DNA from: Haloferax massiliensis
GTDB lineage: Archaea > Halobacteriota > Halobacteria > Halobacteriales > Haloferacaceae
DNA length: 64,000 nucleotides
Reading direction: 5' to 3'
Assembly: GCF_001368915.1 (NCBI RefSeq)
Contig: NZ_CSTE01000002.1
Coordinates: 410,248 to 474,247, forward strand
Position 1 is the stretch's first letter; every line of letters starts with the position of its first letter. A program made the translations under genes and the position numbers. The notes under the pieces are model-generated. The model searched no databases and was not told the origin of the DNA. It was given only the letters and a program-made list of their open reading frames with translations. This document shows positions 26,168 to 35,489 of this stretch, in pieces.

Positions 26168-27625
26168 CTAACTCCCGTTTCCGCTCTCGCCACCCTCCAC
26201 GCCCATCGCACGGAAGAGCTTGCGCTTTACCGCCTCCTCGGTGAGTTGGAGGAGCGTGTCGCGGTTGTCGTCGTTGGACTCGATGCCCGTGAAGATGCCG
26301 AGCGGAATCTCGACCGACCCCTGCGTGGAGTGGCCGCCGGCCTCGCCGATGCCGGTGAAGGCGTCGCTCAGAATCTTCCCGATGTTCATGCGGATGTCCT
26401 TCGACCGCGCCGCGAGGTAGATGGTGTCGTCGGCGATGCCGAAAACCGCCGTCGTGGTGATTCCCTCAAGATTGAGGAGGTGCTGGGCCGCCTGCGTCAG
26501 CGCGTCGCGGTCGCGGATGAACCCCGCGTTCGAGACGAGATGCGACCCCTGCACGTCGCGGTTCTGGATGGCCTCGGCGAGCACGTCCAGCGTCTCCGGC
26601 GACATCGACGGCGACTCGACTTTCTCCAGCGTGTCGTGGTCGGCGAAGGGGTAGAGGTACGCCGCCGCGGTCAGGTCCGCGGGCGTCGTGTCGCGCTTGA
26701 AGTCGAGCGTTTCGGCGCGGATCCCGTAGAGAAGCGCCGTGGCGACCGCCTGCGACGGGCTGAGGTCGAACTCTTGGATGTACTTCGTGAGAATCGTCGA
26801 GGTCGACGAGACGTTCGGCCGCACGTCGGTAAAGCGGGCGTCGATGCCGTCGTCGGGTTCGAAGTGGTCGATAAACACCGTGATGTCGGCGTCGCCGAGG
26901 TCGGGCATCCCCGACTTCATGTGGTCGACGAGCGCGACAGCGCCGTACTCTTCGAGCGGTTTCGAGTCGCTCCGCGGGGTGAGTTCGATGCCGAGGATGT
27001 TCACGAACGCCCGATTCTCCTGGTGGCCCATGTCGCCCGAGTAGAGGATGTCGGCCTCGACGTCGTACTCGCGGGCGATGGCTTGGAGGGCGACCGCCGA
27101 GGCGAGCGAGTCGGGGTCGGGGTTGTCGTGGGTGAGGATGGCCATCCCGTGGTCGGTGTCGCGCAGGATGTCGGCCAGTTGGCGGGCCTTGTATTCGAGC
27201 TCGCCGGACTCGACGCTTCGGAGCGCGGAGTCGGCGATGACCTCGGAGGGGTTGATGACCACGTCGGCACCGAGCTTCGTCAGTTCGTCCTCTGAGACGG
27301 GGTCGGAGGCGCGGACGACGATGAACTGGTCTTCGTCGCGGTCGCGGATGGTCGAGACGGCGGCCTTGTTGGCCTCGACGTCCGACGAGAGGATGAGAAT
27401 CACGTCGCGTCCGGTGACGGCGTCGGCGAGCTCCGGGTCGGCGATGTTCGTGGTCTGCGCGTTCAAGTCCTGGTCGCGCAGGGCTTCGACGCGGCTTTCG
27501 TCCTTGTCGAGGATGAGGACGTCTTTTCCCTCGTCTGTCAGTTCCTCGGCGACCGCGTGCCCGACGCTCCCGCAGCCGAGTATCGCGTACGTAGACATCG
27601 AGGAAATGCTGACCCCTGCACTCAT
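26168..27625 (-). CDS. TrkA-N/DHH phosphoesterase fusion protein
   Basis: This 485-residue protein has an N-terminal Rossmann RCK-type domain (GCGSVG near 18-23; LILDKDE) and a DHH/RecJ-like domain with HDNPDPDSLASA, VDHMKSG and IDHFEPDDG. A DHHA1 domain follows with GGHSTQGS. Such proteins are presumed to hydrolyse short oligonucleotides or cyclic dinucleotides. A second ATG at 27598 (MSTYAILG) is an alternative start, but a TATA-like GTTAAGT about 30 nt upstream supports 27625. Confidence 0.87.
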   Translation of the reverse strand: MSAGVSISSMSTYAILGCGSVGHAVAEELTDEGKDVLILDKDESRVEALRDQDLNAQTTNIADPELADAVTGRDVILILSSDVEANKAAVSTIRDRDEDQFIVVRASDPVSEDELTKLGADVVINPSEVIADSALRSVESGELEYKARQLADILRDTDHGMAILTHDNPDPDSLASAVALQAIAREYDVEADILYSGDMGHQENRAFVNILGIELTPRSDSKPLEEYGAVALVDHMKSGMPDLGDADITVFIDHFEPDDGIDARFTDVRPNVSSTSTILTKYIQEFDLSPSQAVATALLYGIRAETLDFKRDTTPADLTAAAYLYPFADHDTLEKVESPSMSPETLDVLAEAIQNRDVQGSHLVSNAGFIRDRDALTQAAQHLLNLEGITTTAVFGIADDTIYLAARSKDIRMNIGKILSDAFTGIGEAGGHSTQGSVEIPLGIFTGIESNDDNRDTLLQLTEEAVKRKLFRAMGVEGGESGNGS

Positions 27626-27757
27626 CGTTGCCCGCTACTCCGGCCGGCCGCCACTTAACACCCACCGTTTGTCCGTTGTTTCGCGCGTGTGCGTCCCTGC
27701 CGTCGTCGTACAGAAAGGAAAGTCATTTTACCTACCGGCAGTTACGAGAGATTGCAA

Positions 27758-27831
27758 GGGCCGGTAGCTCAGTTAGGCAGAGCGTCTGACTCTTAATCAG
27801 ACGGTCGCGTGTTCAAATCGCGTCCGGCCCA
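27758..27831 (+). tRNA. tRNA-Lys(CTT)
   Basis: A complete cloverleaf: acceptor arms GGGCCGG and CCGGCCC pair perfectly, D-arm GCTC...GAGC, anticodon stem TCTGA/TCAGA with loop CTCTTAA giving anticodon CTT, T-arm GCGTG-TTCAAAT-CGCGT and discriminator A. No intron and no encoded CCA. A TATA-like TTTTACC lies about 32 nt upstream. Confidence 0.97.
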
Positions 27832-27952
27832 CTACTTCCTTCCAGACCAACTCCGACAGCCGAGGCGCTCCGTCTATATCACTCGGATAGCTGATAGGTG
27901 AGTGGCTTCCCACCCTCGGATGTTTTATGTCCCGCTCCGAACGCTACCGACT

Positions 27953-28183
27953 ATGAACCAGAGCGACAGGACCGAACTGGTCCTCGTCTTCATCACGCTT
28001 CTCGTCGCCATCGTCTTCGGACTGGCCACGGGCGTCGAGGACCACTTCGACCCCGGACGGCTCCTTGCGGTTCTCACCCCGGACTTCGGGGTGCTTTTCG
28101 GTTCCGACGTCGTCGCCGGCGCGGTGCTCGTAGTGCTGTTCGGCGGCCTCGCGGTCGGCGCGAAACTGCTTTTCGACTCCTGA
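27953..28183 (+). CDS. small two-helix membrane protein
   Basis: This 76-residue protein has two hydrophobic segments, LVLVFITLLVAIVFGLATG and VVAGAVLVVLFGGLAVGAKLL, separated by a short loop, with an acidic start MNQSDRTE. A TATA-like GTTTTATG lies about 30 nt before the ATG. I do not recognise a named family. It ends exactly where the stop of the opposing small gene begins. Confidence 0.75.
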   Translation: MNQSDRTELVLVFITLLVAIVFGLATGVEDHFDPGRLLAVLTPDFGVLFGSDVVAGAVLVVLFGGLAVGAKLLFDS

Positions 28184-28435
28184 CTACCGCCCGAGTGCGA
28201 CCCACGAGTTCCCGCGCCCCGGCGACGGCGCGAGTCGAAGCGGGAACTCCGCGCCCGCCGCCGTCGAGGCGAGTCGCGCTCGCAGGTCCGAAGTCGAACA
28301 CGCCACCACGGTGCGTAGCTCTCCGGTTTCGACCACCCGAACGGTCATCGCACCGTGGTCGTTCATCTCCCGCTCGACCCGAACGAGGCGCGTCTCCGAA
28401 CCTCTCACCGTCGTCTCTCCACCCACCTGTTCCAT
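28184..28435 (-). CDS. small hypothetical protein
   Basis: An 83-residue frame starting MEQVGGETTV, with a beta-rich middle (TRLVRVEREMN, MTVRVVETGELRTVVAC) and an Arg/Pro-rich end. Codon use fits the chromosome and the start follows the divergent MFS promoter region. Residues upstream of this ATG in frame are Arg/Ser-rich and non-coding in character. No family recognised. Confidence 0.6.
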   Translation of the reverse strand: MEQVGGETTVRGSETRLVRVEREMNDHGAMTVRVVETGELRTVVACSTSDLRARLASTAAGAEFPLRLAPSPGRGNSWVALGR

Positions 28436-28554
28436 GCAATGTGTCACTCGTCCTGAACGATAAAGTTCACTGCCGCTATCTGACGGGCTTTTATCTCGCC
28501 GACGGCGACCGCCGGTTCCGGAACTTCTTTTCGCCGGTTGACCGCACACAGCCC

Positions 28555-29862
28555 ATGGACCGCACCCGTCTCAGATTCTGGACGCTGTATCTCACTCGGT
28601 TCGCCGGCGGTTTCGGCTTCATCACGCTCGTCACCCTCCTCCCGAAGTACATCAACGAACTCGACCCGAGCGCGGTCGTCGTCCCCGAGTTCGCCCTCGG
28701 CGGCCTCGCGCTCGGCGGCTTCTCGCTTTCCCGCGGCTTCGTCATCGGGATGTTCACCACCGGCTTCACGCTCGCCCAGACCGTCGCCGTCGTGCCGCTG
28801 TCGTGGGCCGGCGACCGCTACGACAAACGCCTCGTGCTCGCCGGCACGGTCGGTCTCGGCGCGGTCGTCTACGCCGCCTTTCCGCTCGTCGACTCCAGTC
28901 TCTCGTTCATCGTCGCGCGGGCCGCACAGGGCGTCGCCGTCACCGGCGCGGGGCTGATGTCGCTCGCGCTCGTCGGCGAACTCGCCCGCGAGGGGACGCG
29001 CGCGAACCACATCGGCAAGGCGAACGCCGCCCGCTTCGCGGCCTCCATCCTCGGCAGTATCAGCGCTGGCATCCTCTACGACCTGTTCGGCTTCACGCCC
29101 ATCTTCATCGTCATCACGATTCTCCTGACCATCGCCGTCGTCGCCATCTGGGTGTTCCTCCCGCCGGACGAGACTCGCGTCCACGGCTTTCCGTTCACGG
29201 ACCTCGCGCTCAACGAGCGCATCCTGACGATGGCGACGTTCCGCGTCCAGTACGCCGTCGCCGTCACCCTCGTCCGAACGTGGGTGCCCATCTACGCCGG
29301 CGTCTCCGCGGCCTCCGGCGGCCTCGAATACGGCGGCATCGCCGTCGCCGCCACCGTCGTCGCCGAGAAGTTCACCAACATGCTCTGTCAGCCCTACACC
29401 GGCCGCGTCTCCGACGGGTACGGCCGCGCGCGGTTCGTCTTCGTCGGCGGCGGCCTCTACGGTCTCATCGCGCTCGCCGTTCCCTTCTCGCCGGCAGTCG
29501 GCGAGGCGCTCGCGCTCCCCGCGACGTTCCCCCTCCTCGGCCCGCTTTCGCCCGCGTTCCTCCCGCTCGTCGGCCTCGCGGGTCTGCTCGGCGTCGCCGA
29601 CAGCCTCCGCGAACCGGCCAGCATGGCGCTTTTCGCCGACGAGGGCTCCGGCGGCGCGGGCGTCGCCAGTAGCTTCGGCATCCGCGAACTCCTCTGGCGG
29701 CCCGGCAGCGTCGTCGCGCCCCTCCTCGGCGGCTACCTCATGGCCGAAATCGGCATGGAGTGGGTGTTCTTCGTCGGCGGCGCGGCGGCCATCACCGGCG
29801 TCCTCGCCTTCCTCGCGGCCCTGACGTGGACCCACGGGACCGACGCGCTCACGGCGTGGTAG
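28555..29862 (+). CDS. MFS transporter
   Basis: This 435-residue major facilitator protein has about twelve membrane helices. The loop between helices 2 and 3 holds WAGDRYDKRL, the MFS motif A (GxxxDRxxRR-like), and a related GRVSDGYGRAR occurs in the second half. The ATG at 28555 gives MDRTRLRFWTLYLTRF. Substrate unknown; drug or metabolite export is the usual assumption. The next gene lies 38 bp downstream. Confidence 0.88.
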   Translation: MDRTRLRFWTLYLTRFAGGFGFITLVTLLPKYINELDPSAVVVPEFALGGLALGGFSLSRGFVIGMFTTGFTLAQTVAVVPLSWAGDRYDKRLVLAGTVGLGAVVYAAFPLVDSSLSFIVARAAQGVAVTGAGLMSLALVGELAREGTRANHIGKANAARFAASILGSISAGILYDLFGFTPIFIVITILLTIAVVAIWVFLPPDETRVHGFPFTDLALNERILTMATFRVQYAVAVTLVRTWVPIYAGVSAASGGLEYGGIAVAATVVAEKFTNMLCQPYTGRVSDGYGRARFVFVGGGLYGLIALAVPFSPAVGEALALPATFPLLGPLSPAFLPLVGLAGLLGVADSLREPASMALFADEGSGGAGVASSFGIRELLWRPGSVVAPLLGGYLMAEIGMEWVFFVGGAAAITGVLAFLAALTWTHGTDALTAW

Positions 29863-29900
29863 GACTTCGCGCTTAATCTCTCGCGGCCCCTCTCTTTCTC

Positions 29901-30398
29901 ATGCCCGACGACGCGCCGCCCGCGACCACCCGCGACCGCCCTGAGACCGAAGCGAGTTACGGCATTCCCGACTCGAAGGGAGGGCTCCTAGAGTGGCGCG
30001 TCGTCGAAGCCGCGTTCGCCGACGGCGAGGTGTTCTGGGTCGCGACGACCCGTCCCGACGGCCGACCGCACGCCCGCCCGGTCTGGGGCGTCTGGGTCGA
30101 CGGCGCGTTCCACTGCGGCGGCGGCGAGCGAACCAGATGGGTCAGAAACCTCGCGCGCGACCCGCGCCTCGCGGTCCACACGGAAAGCGGGACCGACGTG
30201 GTCATCCTCGAAGGCGTCGCCGAGCGACTGGACGCGGAGACCGCCGACGAGGCCACGCTCGCCCGCGTCGACGACGCCTACGAGGCGAAGTACGGGATTC
30301 GCCACGGGACGCCGGTGTTTCGGATTCGACCCGAGCGCGTGCTGGCGTGGTCCGGATTCCCCGCCGACGCGACGCGGTGGCGGTTCGATTCGGCCTGA
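29901..30398 (+). CDS. pyridoxamine 5'-phosphate oxidase-like FMN-binding protein
   Basis: The 165-residue protein has the split-barrel FMN/F420-binding fold: FWVATTRPDGRPHARPVWGVWVDG, FHCGGG, TRWVRNLARDPRLAVHTE, VVILEGVAERLD, and the C-terminal YGIRHGTPVFRIRPERVLAW. Members oxidise or reduce small molecules using flavin or F420. It is the last high-GC gene before the low-GC island. Cofactor and substrate cannot be decided here. Confidence 0.85.
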   Translation: MPDDAPPATTRDRPETEASYGIPDSKGGLLEWRVVEAAFADGEVFWVATTRPDGRPHARPVWGVWVDGAFHCGGGERTRWVRNLARDPRLAVHTESGTDVVILEGVAERLDAETADEATLARVDDAYEAKYGIRHGTPVFRIRPERVLAWSGFPADATRWRFDSA

Positions 30399-30634
30399 GC
30401 GCCGCTGTCTCGTTCCGTTCGATTCGTCTGTTTTCCACCACGTTCTTCGCGTGCCTATAAACTCACAAATGAAACTAGGAAATTCTCGGGTTGATGACTC
30501 TAGATTCGGTGCGAAGGCTGGACGAGATTGAATTAGTGACGGGAGATTGGTCTCCTGTATGACAAGTAGTGCGAAAACACAAAAAATAAACAGAGCAGCC
30601 GCTACCGAACTAGTGACCCGGAGTGAGAAAAGCG

Positions 30635-32365
30635 TTACCCGAACTCACGCAGGAAGTCGCCCAATGCCCGTACGAACGTTCTCGCCGTGATCACTGGCGG
30701 TGACCGGATCGACTCGTCGAGCGCGACCTTGATTAGATAGTCCGTCAGCCGCCACAGATTGTAGATCAGCGTCGACAGCGCGAAGTTGCACAGGCGAAGT
30801 CGGTAGTCCGTCGACGACGTCTTCGGCATAAAATCCTTGATCGACTTGTACTGGTTCTCGATATCCCAGCGCCGACTGTACCCGTTCACAACACTCGAGA
30901 TCTCTTCAGGCTCAACGCGGCCCTGGTTCGTTACGAACACCGCGTACTTGCCGTCGGCTTCGTCGTTCGTACTCGGGGCATAGAGGAACTCCGCCTCGTG
31001 ATGGATCTCGCCGTCGATTCCGAACGGAACATCGTGCTTGACAGCTTCGTCCGCCGTCGGATGCTCCTGAATATCCTGAATCGCCGCTAAATCATCCTCA
31101 TACGTCGGCACTGGAGAGAGATACGTGAGTCCACGGTCGTGGACCTCTGCGTACACGCGATTGACGTAGAATCCACGGTCGAACATCACTGTATCCAGAT
31201 CAACGAACTGCTCCGCCCGGTCGAGCAATCGGCTCACCAGGTCTGCCTTTGAGTACGACGGCGAGTCGTCACGCTCCCACGCAGAGTCCTCTTTGACCGG
31301 CTCAATGCCGAGGGCGATCGGCGCGTGGTCACCGACTAGGGTGATGGTGGCGTACTTGTAGCCGTGTTTGTACTCGCCGTCTTTCTTGTACCCGCTCACC
31401 ATCTTCGGGTAGTCTGGCTTCGCGATGCCTGCTTCCTTGTCCTCCCACGGCCAGACGTGGAATTGCTCGTGCGTGATGTCGATGGCTGCAATCTTCTTAC
31501 GGGAGTCGAAGGGGTCCTCGCCACGAATCGAGTTGATGATGTTTTCCGTCGCGGCGTTAAACGCCGTCATAATCGCGTCCCGAATCTGGTCGATCTCGGG
31601 CATCGAGTCCTCGTCCTCGAAATCTTCGAACGTGAGCTGCCCGTCGGACGCTTCGGGCGTCGCAATCTTCTTGATTGCGCGTAGGAACGTCGAGTCGTCA
31701 CAGATGAGTTCGTCGTCGGTGAGCCAGCCGTACTCGGCTTCTGAGTGGGCACTGCCGTTGTTCGCGCAGATACTCGCAAACATATCCAGCATTACCTCGT
31801 CGGAGTACGTCTTGTGGGCTGCTCGGTGCGTGTCGAACTCAGGGATGACGTGTTTGCGAGCGAGCGTCAGCGTCTTCTGGGCCTTCTCCTTCTTGTACTC
31901 ATTCGCGCTTTGTGACTCTTCCTCGGTTTCGGCTGGGACTGACGGAACAAGACCTTCCGTGAGGACGTCGTTGTCGAGAGCAACTTGCCGGACGCCAGCA
32001 ACCGTGCGATTGAGGACTTCCTGGGTATCCTCGCTGAACTGCGCGTGCGTGTACGAGAGTTGTTGCTGGGTGGGCGTATTCGAGAGATCGGTAATGTCGA
32101 GGTGGAAGCTCTTGACTAAGCTCGGCTCCCGACCGAGCCGTTGCGCTAATTCGTTCTGTGAGATGCCTCGAATCCCCTTGAACAAGAGCGTACGGAACAT
32201 TTCGTCGGTTCCAAAGGTCACGCGGTTCTGATCGCGGGCATCCTCAAGGTTGTCGACGGGAATTGATAACTGGCAAATGACGTCCCAGAGGTGGTCTTCA
32301 CGCTCACAGAGTGTCTCCGCGTGGACAATGATTGAGTCAGCGACAGCCGACGGGTCAGTCGGCAT
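30635..32365 (-). CDS. IS4-family-like DDE transposase
   Basis: This 576-residue transposase has candidate catalytic aspartates in AAIDITHEQF and TVMFDRGFYV. The segment YSRRWDIENQYKSIK fits the IS4 signature Y-x2-R-x3-E-x6-K exactly. The N-terminal 200 residues include DNA-binding-like helices (SQNELAQRLGREPSLVKS). I start at MPTDPSAVAD (32365); 17 further residues upstream are possible. It is longer than usual haloarchaeal IS4 enzymes (about 400 aa). I could not identify terminal inverted repeats, so whether a complete IS is present is unclear. Confidence 0.85.
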   Translation of the reverse strand: MPTDPSAVADSIIVHAETLCEREDHLWDVICQLSIPVDNLEDARDQNRVTFGTDEMFRTLLFKGIRGISQNELAQRLGREPSLVKSFHLDITDLSNTPTQQQLSYTHAQFSEDTQEVLNRTVAGVRQVALDNDVLTEGLVPSVPAETEEESQSANEYKKEKAQKTLTLARKHVIPEFDTHRAAHKTYSDEVMLDMFASICANNGSAHSEAEYGWLTDDELICDDSTFLRAIKKIATPEASDGQLTFEDFEDEDSMPEIDQIRDAIMTAFNAATENIINSIRGEDPFDSRKKIAAIDITHEQFHVWPWEDKEAGIAKPDYPKMVSGYKKDGEYKHGYKYATITLVGDHAPIALGIEPVKEDSAWERDDSPSYSKADLVSRLLDRAEQFVDLDTVMFDRGFYVNRVYAEVHDRGLTYLSPVPTYEDDLAAIQDIQEHPTADEAVKHDVPFGIDGEIHHEAEFLYAPSTNDEADGKYAVFVTNQGRVEPEEISSVVNGYSRRWDIENQYKSIKDFMPKTSSTDYRLRLCNFALSTLIYNLWRLTDYLIKVALDESIRSPPVITARTFVRALGDFLREFG

Positions 32366-32661
32366 TGAGCCACCTCCAGGGCGAACCACTCCGATTCTGA
32401 GTTGTGGTCGATCCAATGCTGGAGTAATTCTGTATAGACGTATCTGCTGAGTAGGAGCAAAGAACAGTATAGAATAGAGTAAAAATGTAGTTGAGCATCG
32501 TCGTCGATTATCTGCCCTAAGCTTGTATCGAGAGACATATCAAGGGATATGCGCGCTGTACTTAGAGAATCGGTTGTAGCCACAATTCGATATAGGTCAA
32601 AAATCAGTTTGAATCAAATTCCGGTTGGGTTTATAGTGATGTGGGGAGAACAGGGTGTACG

Positions 32662-33210
32662 ATGGGCTTGGACGAACTCGAGGCGTTTCTTCGGAAGAAG
32701 GGTGCGGCGGAACTCGTTACAGAGATCGGGACGGGAACAGCGACGTTCAACGCGCTCGTCGACGCGGTTGCGGTAAGTGGATCGACGGTCTCCTCGCGAC
32801 TCTCAGAAGGCGTTGATCACGACGTGTTCACGGTGAGTCATAGGCCGACCGAGCACGGGACAGAGAAGCGGTATGCACTCACGATTCTTGGGCGTCGGAT
32901 CTATGATTGGGCAGCGCAGACGGAATTCGAGCGGAAAGTGCGAGAGCTCCGGCGACGTCGCCACGAGCGGGATACAGCATTCGAGCGGATGGTTGGGAAG
33001 ATCAATCGTGACATGGAACTCCGCAAGATGGTCGCCGATTCGGAACCCGTGGACGACCAGGATGTTGTCCTTCCCGAAGGGGCGTCTTTAGTGCCGAAGA
33101 TGGCATCAGAAGAGGAACTTCGTGAAGCCAAATACGAACGGATGGAAGCGAATCTCAAGCCACTAGAAGAACTCGAGGACGCCGATGGGACGGGAGAGGA
33201 CAGCGACTGA
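32662..33210 (+). CDS. winged-helix protein with charged C-terminus
   Basis: This 182-residue protein begins with a MarR/ArsR-like winged helix (FLRKKGAAELVTEIG, ATFNALVDAVAVSGSTVSSRLS, TEKRYALTILGRRIYDW), then a highly charged, probably coiled-coil C-terminal half (REAKYERMEANLKPLEELEDAD). A TATA element TTTATAG about 30 nt before the ATG at 32662 fits a leaderless start. It is divergent from the transposase; the 296 bp between them hold only promoter-like AT-rich sequence. Target unknown. Confidence 0.75.
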   Translation: MGLDELEAFLRKKGAAELVTEIGTGTATFNALVDAVAVSGSTVSSRLSEGVDHDVFTVSHRPTEHGTEKRYALTILGRRIYDWAAQTEFERKVRELRRRRHERDTAFERMVGKINRDMELRKMVADSEPVDDQDVVLPEGASLVPKMASEEELREAKYERMEANLKPLEELEDADGTGEDSD

Positions 33211-33597
33211 GACAAACGATTTATACCGGCTCGGCTATCTCTTGTGAGATCCTCAGCCACAAATGGAACTGTCTCAGCTGACGGTTCAGGGCAGGAAGCA
33301 CACCAAACAGACCTTCCACCGTCTTATGGCTCATGAGCCACGAGATGGTCTATATTTTAAGTAGTTTATTATGATATCAACTTCTTCTTATAACTCGGAA
33401 CCTAGTCAACCGAAATAGAGGGAATATTTTCATGTGGCTTTATTGAAATCCTCAATAGCCAACAATTCTTGGCGCTCGACCGCTCAGCACAGGTAAAAAC
33501 GCATCTGTTGAAGATGAGAGAGGATAACCCCGAAATCAACCACTCACTGATGTAAAATACGACAATGGCCGTTACCTCGCCGCCGGCAAGTCTGGGT
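33211..33597. other. AT-rich gap with possible gene remnants
   Basis: No intact gene is seen. A 14-bp perfect palindrome TGGCTCATGAGCCA lies at 33327-33340. Open stretches ending at 33555 (…LKMREDNPEINHSLM) and reading on toward 33641 (KYDNGRYLAAGKSGFKS…) look more protein-like than random and may be remnants of a disrupted gene. The rest is AT-rich spacer. Confidence 0.35.
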
Positions 33598-34302
33598 TCA
33601 AATCCGAATCCTTTGCAACCAGTCAGTCACTTCAGCCCTGACCTCCTCTCTCCGATCCTCCTTGATTGCGAGGTAAACACCATCTCTCTCCAATCCGCCC
33701 CTTGTGGAGAAACCCTCCCGTACATCGGCATTGGGACAGCGGTCTTCTATCGTTTGAAAGCTACTCCCGACCCCATACCCCCCATTCGTATTGAAGGGGA
33801 CCACATTTTTCCCGCCTAAATCGTGTTCTCTCAGAAAGGTCTTCATCGGCGGCGGCAACTGCATATCCCACGTCGGGGCACCGAAAAACACGGTGTCGTA
33901 CGCCCCGATATCCTCAACTAGGCATTGGAGAGGCGGAGTATAGCCAGCTTCGTTTTCTTCGTCTACCTGGGATACGAGCGTGTCGTAATCTACGGGGTAC
34001 GGTTCTGCCGGCAAAACTTCGAACAGCTCTCCACCCACTTCTTCCCGAATCATTTCAGCGACAGCCTGGGTGTTTTCCGTACGAGAGAAAAACACGATCA
34101 GTACACGATTCTCGTCGGTACTTTGGGGAGTCTCGTCCTCACTTTGGGGAGGTGTATTCTGCTCTTCCGTCTCGGAGCTGCTCCCGTCTAAGCATCCCGC
34201 GAGTAAGCCACTTCCTGCCACTGCTGCTGCCCCTAGCAAATTACGCCGACTCGTTCTATCGTTCTCTGACTCGTCCGAGGTGGGTGGGGTATTCTCTCTC
34301 AT
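33598..34302 (-). CDS. Tat-exported flavodoxin-like lipoprotein
   Basis: This 234-residue protein starts with a Tat signal (TSRRNLLGAAAVAG, 17-30) and lipobox LAGC (anchor Cys37), then an acidic Ser/Thr linker and a flavodoxin fold. The FMN phosphate loop is FFSRTENTQAVAE (71-83), and FGAPTWDMQLPPPMKTFL is the typical flavodoxin segment. It would sit outside the cell and carry electrons from FMN. The aldo/keto reductase gene ends 34 bp upstream, so the two probably form an operon. Most flavodoxins are cytosolic; exported relatives occur in bacteria beside similar oxidoreductases. Confidence 0.87.
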   Translation of the reverse strand: MRENTPPTSDESENDRTSRRNLLGAAAVAGSGLLAGCLDGSSSETEEQNTPPQSEDETPQSTDENRVLIVFFSRTENTQAVAEMIREEVGGELFEVLPAEPYPVDYDTLVSQVDEENEAGYTPPLQCLVEDIGAYDTVFFGAPTWDMQLPPPMKTFLREHDLGGKNVVPFNTNGGYGVGSSFQTIEDRCPNADVREGFSTRGGLERDGVYLAIKEDRREEVRAEVTDWLQRIRI

Positions 34303-34336
34303 TTTTGGGTGACTGAGGCCTCATTTCACCGAGGCT

Positions 34337-35350
34337 TTAGTTGGCCTGCGACCCGGGGACGGGAGCCCCAGCAATCGGGAGGGGTTCGTACGGCTCTTCG
34401 AGGTATTCGAGATCCGAATCCGACAGGTCGATTTCCAGCGCTTCGACAGCTTGTTCGAGATGTTCGACACTCGTGGTGCCGACAATCGGTGCATCGACAA
34501 CATCCTGATGGAGCAGCCACGCCAACGAGAGTTGCGCCATCGTCACGCCTTTCTCCGCAGCGAGTTCCTCGACGCGCTCGTTGACAGCCGGGCCACCGCC
34601 CATCCGGTACTCCTCGTGTGTCTCGGTGAGCTCTTCACCGCGAGTCGTTGCAGTCATCTCCTCGTGGGGGCGGGTGAGATATCCTTGGGCCAGTGGACTC
34701 CACGGGATAACGCCGATGTCTTCTTTCTCGCAGAAGGGGAACATCTCTCGTTCGCCCTCGCGGTAGACGAGGTTGTAGTGGTCCTGCATCGTCACGAACT
34801 GTTCGAGATCCAGGTGCTCGCTGGTGTACACCGCCTCGGCGAACTGGTGAGTCCACATCGACGACGCGCCGATGTATCGCACCTTCCCGCGTCGAACTGC
34901 GTCATCAAGGGCACGCAGCGTTTGCTCGATGGGTGTCTCGTAGTCCCACCGGTGGATCTGGTAGAGGTCAATGGTATCCATCCCCAGTCGGTCTAGCGAA
35001 TTCTCCAGTTCCTGTTCGACAGTCTTCCGGGAGAGTCCCGACGCGTTCGGGTGCGGTTCGTCTGCATCGGAGAAGAGGTTCGTGGGGAAGTAGCATTTCG
35101 TGGCGACGACCTGTTCGTCGCGGTCGTACTCTCCGAGAACGTCCCCGATGATTTCCTCGGACTCCCCGTTCGAGTACGCATTCGCCGTGTCGAAGAAGTT
35201 GATGCCGAGGTCAATCGCGCGTTCGATGATCTCGCGCGAGCCCTCCTCGTCAAGTGTCCAGTCGTGAAGGTCGCTCACGCCGAAACTCATCCCGCCAAGA
35301 CAGAGGCGACTGACCTTCATTCCGGTCGAACCGAGGGTCGTGTATTCCAT
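34337..35350 (-). CDS. aldo/keto reductase (voltage-channel beta / YghZ-type)
   Basis: This 337-residue NAD(P)H-dependent aldo/keto reductase has the full catalytic tetrad Asp54, Tyr59, Lys85 and His133 (FFDTANAY, VVATK, YQIHRWD). The start is a double ATG (35353/35350; MMEYTTLGSTG). Further in-frame residues upstream overlap the promoter and are unlikely to be coding. Substrate is unknown; reactive aldehydes or quinones are likely. It precedes the exported flavodoxin in a probable operon. Confidence 0.9.
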   Translation of the reverse strand: MEYTTLGSTGMKVSRLCLGGMSFGVSDLHDWTLDEEGSREIIERAIDLGINFFDTANAYSNGESEEIIGDVLGEYDRDEQVVATKCYFPTNLFSDADEPHPNASGLSRKTVEQELENSLDRLGMDTIDLYQIHRWDYETPIEQTLRALDDAVRRGKVRYIGASSMWTHQFAEAVYTSEHLDLEQFVTMQDHYNLVYREGEREMFPFCEKEDIGVIPWSPLAQGYLTRPHEEMTATTRGEELTETHEEYRMGGGPAVNERVEELAAEKGVTMAQLSLAWLLHQDVVDAPIVGTTSVEHLEQAVEALEIDLSDSDLEYLEEPYEPLPIAGAPVPGSQAN

Positions 35351-35407
35351 CATCGTGCTCAGTTTGAACAAAGGAGGTGAATCGCTTGGGTGTGATGCTA
35401 ACGAAAT

Positions 35408-35420
35408 ACCGCGTTTAAGT
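35408..35420 (-). promoter_or_regulatory. shared promoter box upstream of first aldo/keto reductase
   Basis: The minus-strand sequence ACTTAAACGCGGT lies about 55-70 nt before the start codon and is nearly identical (12 of 13) to one before the second aldo/keto reductase. The ACTTAAAC part may serve as TATA box; the GCGGT part may be a regulator site. Confidence 0.55.
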
Positions 35421-35489
35421 ACGCGCGTGACCGATGCGTACTGCAACCACGTTGGTCCTGACTAAGGGGATCGCTCCTGTAATCGAGAC

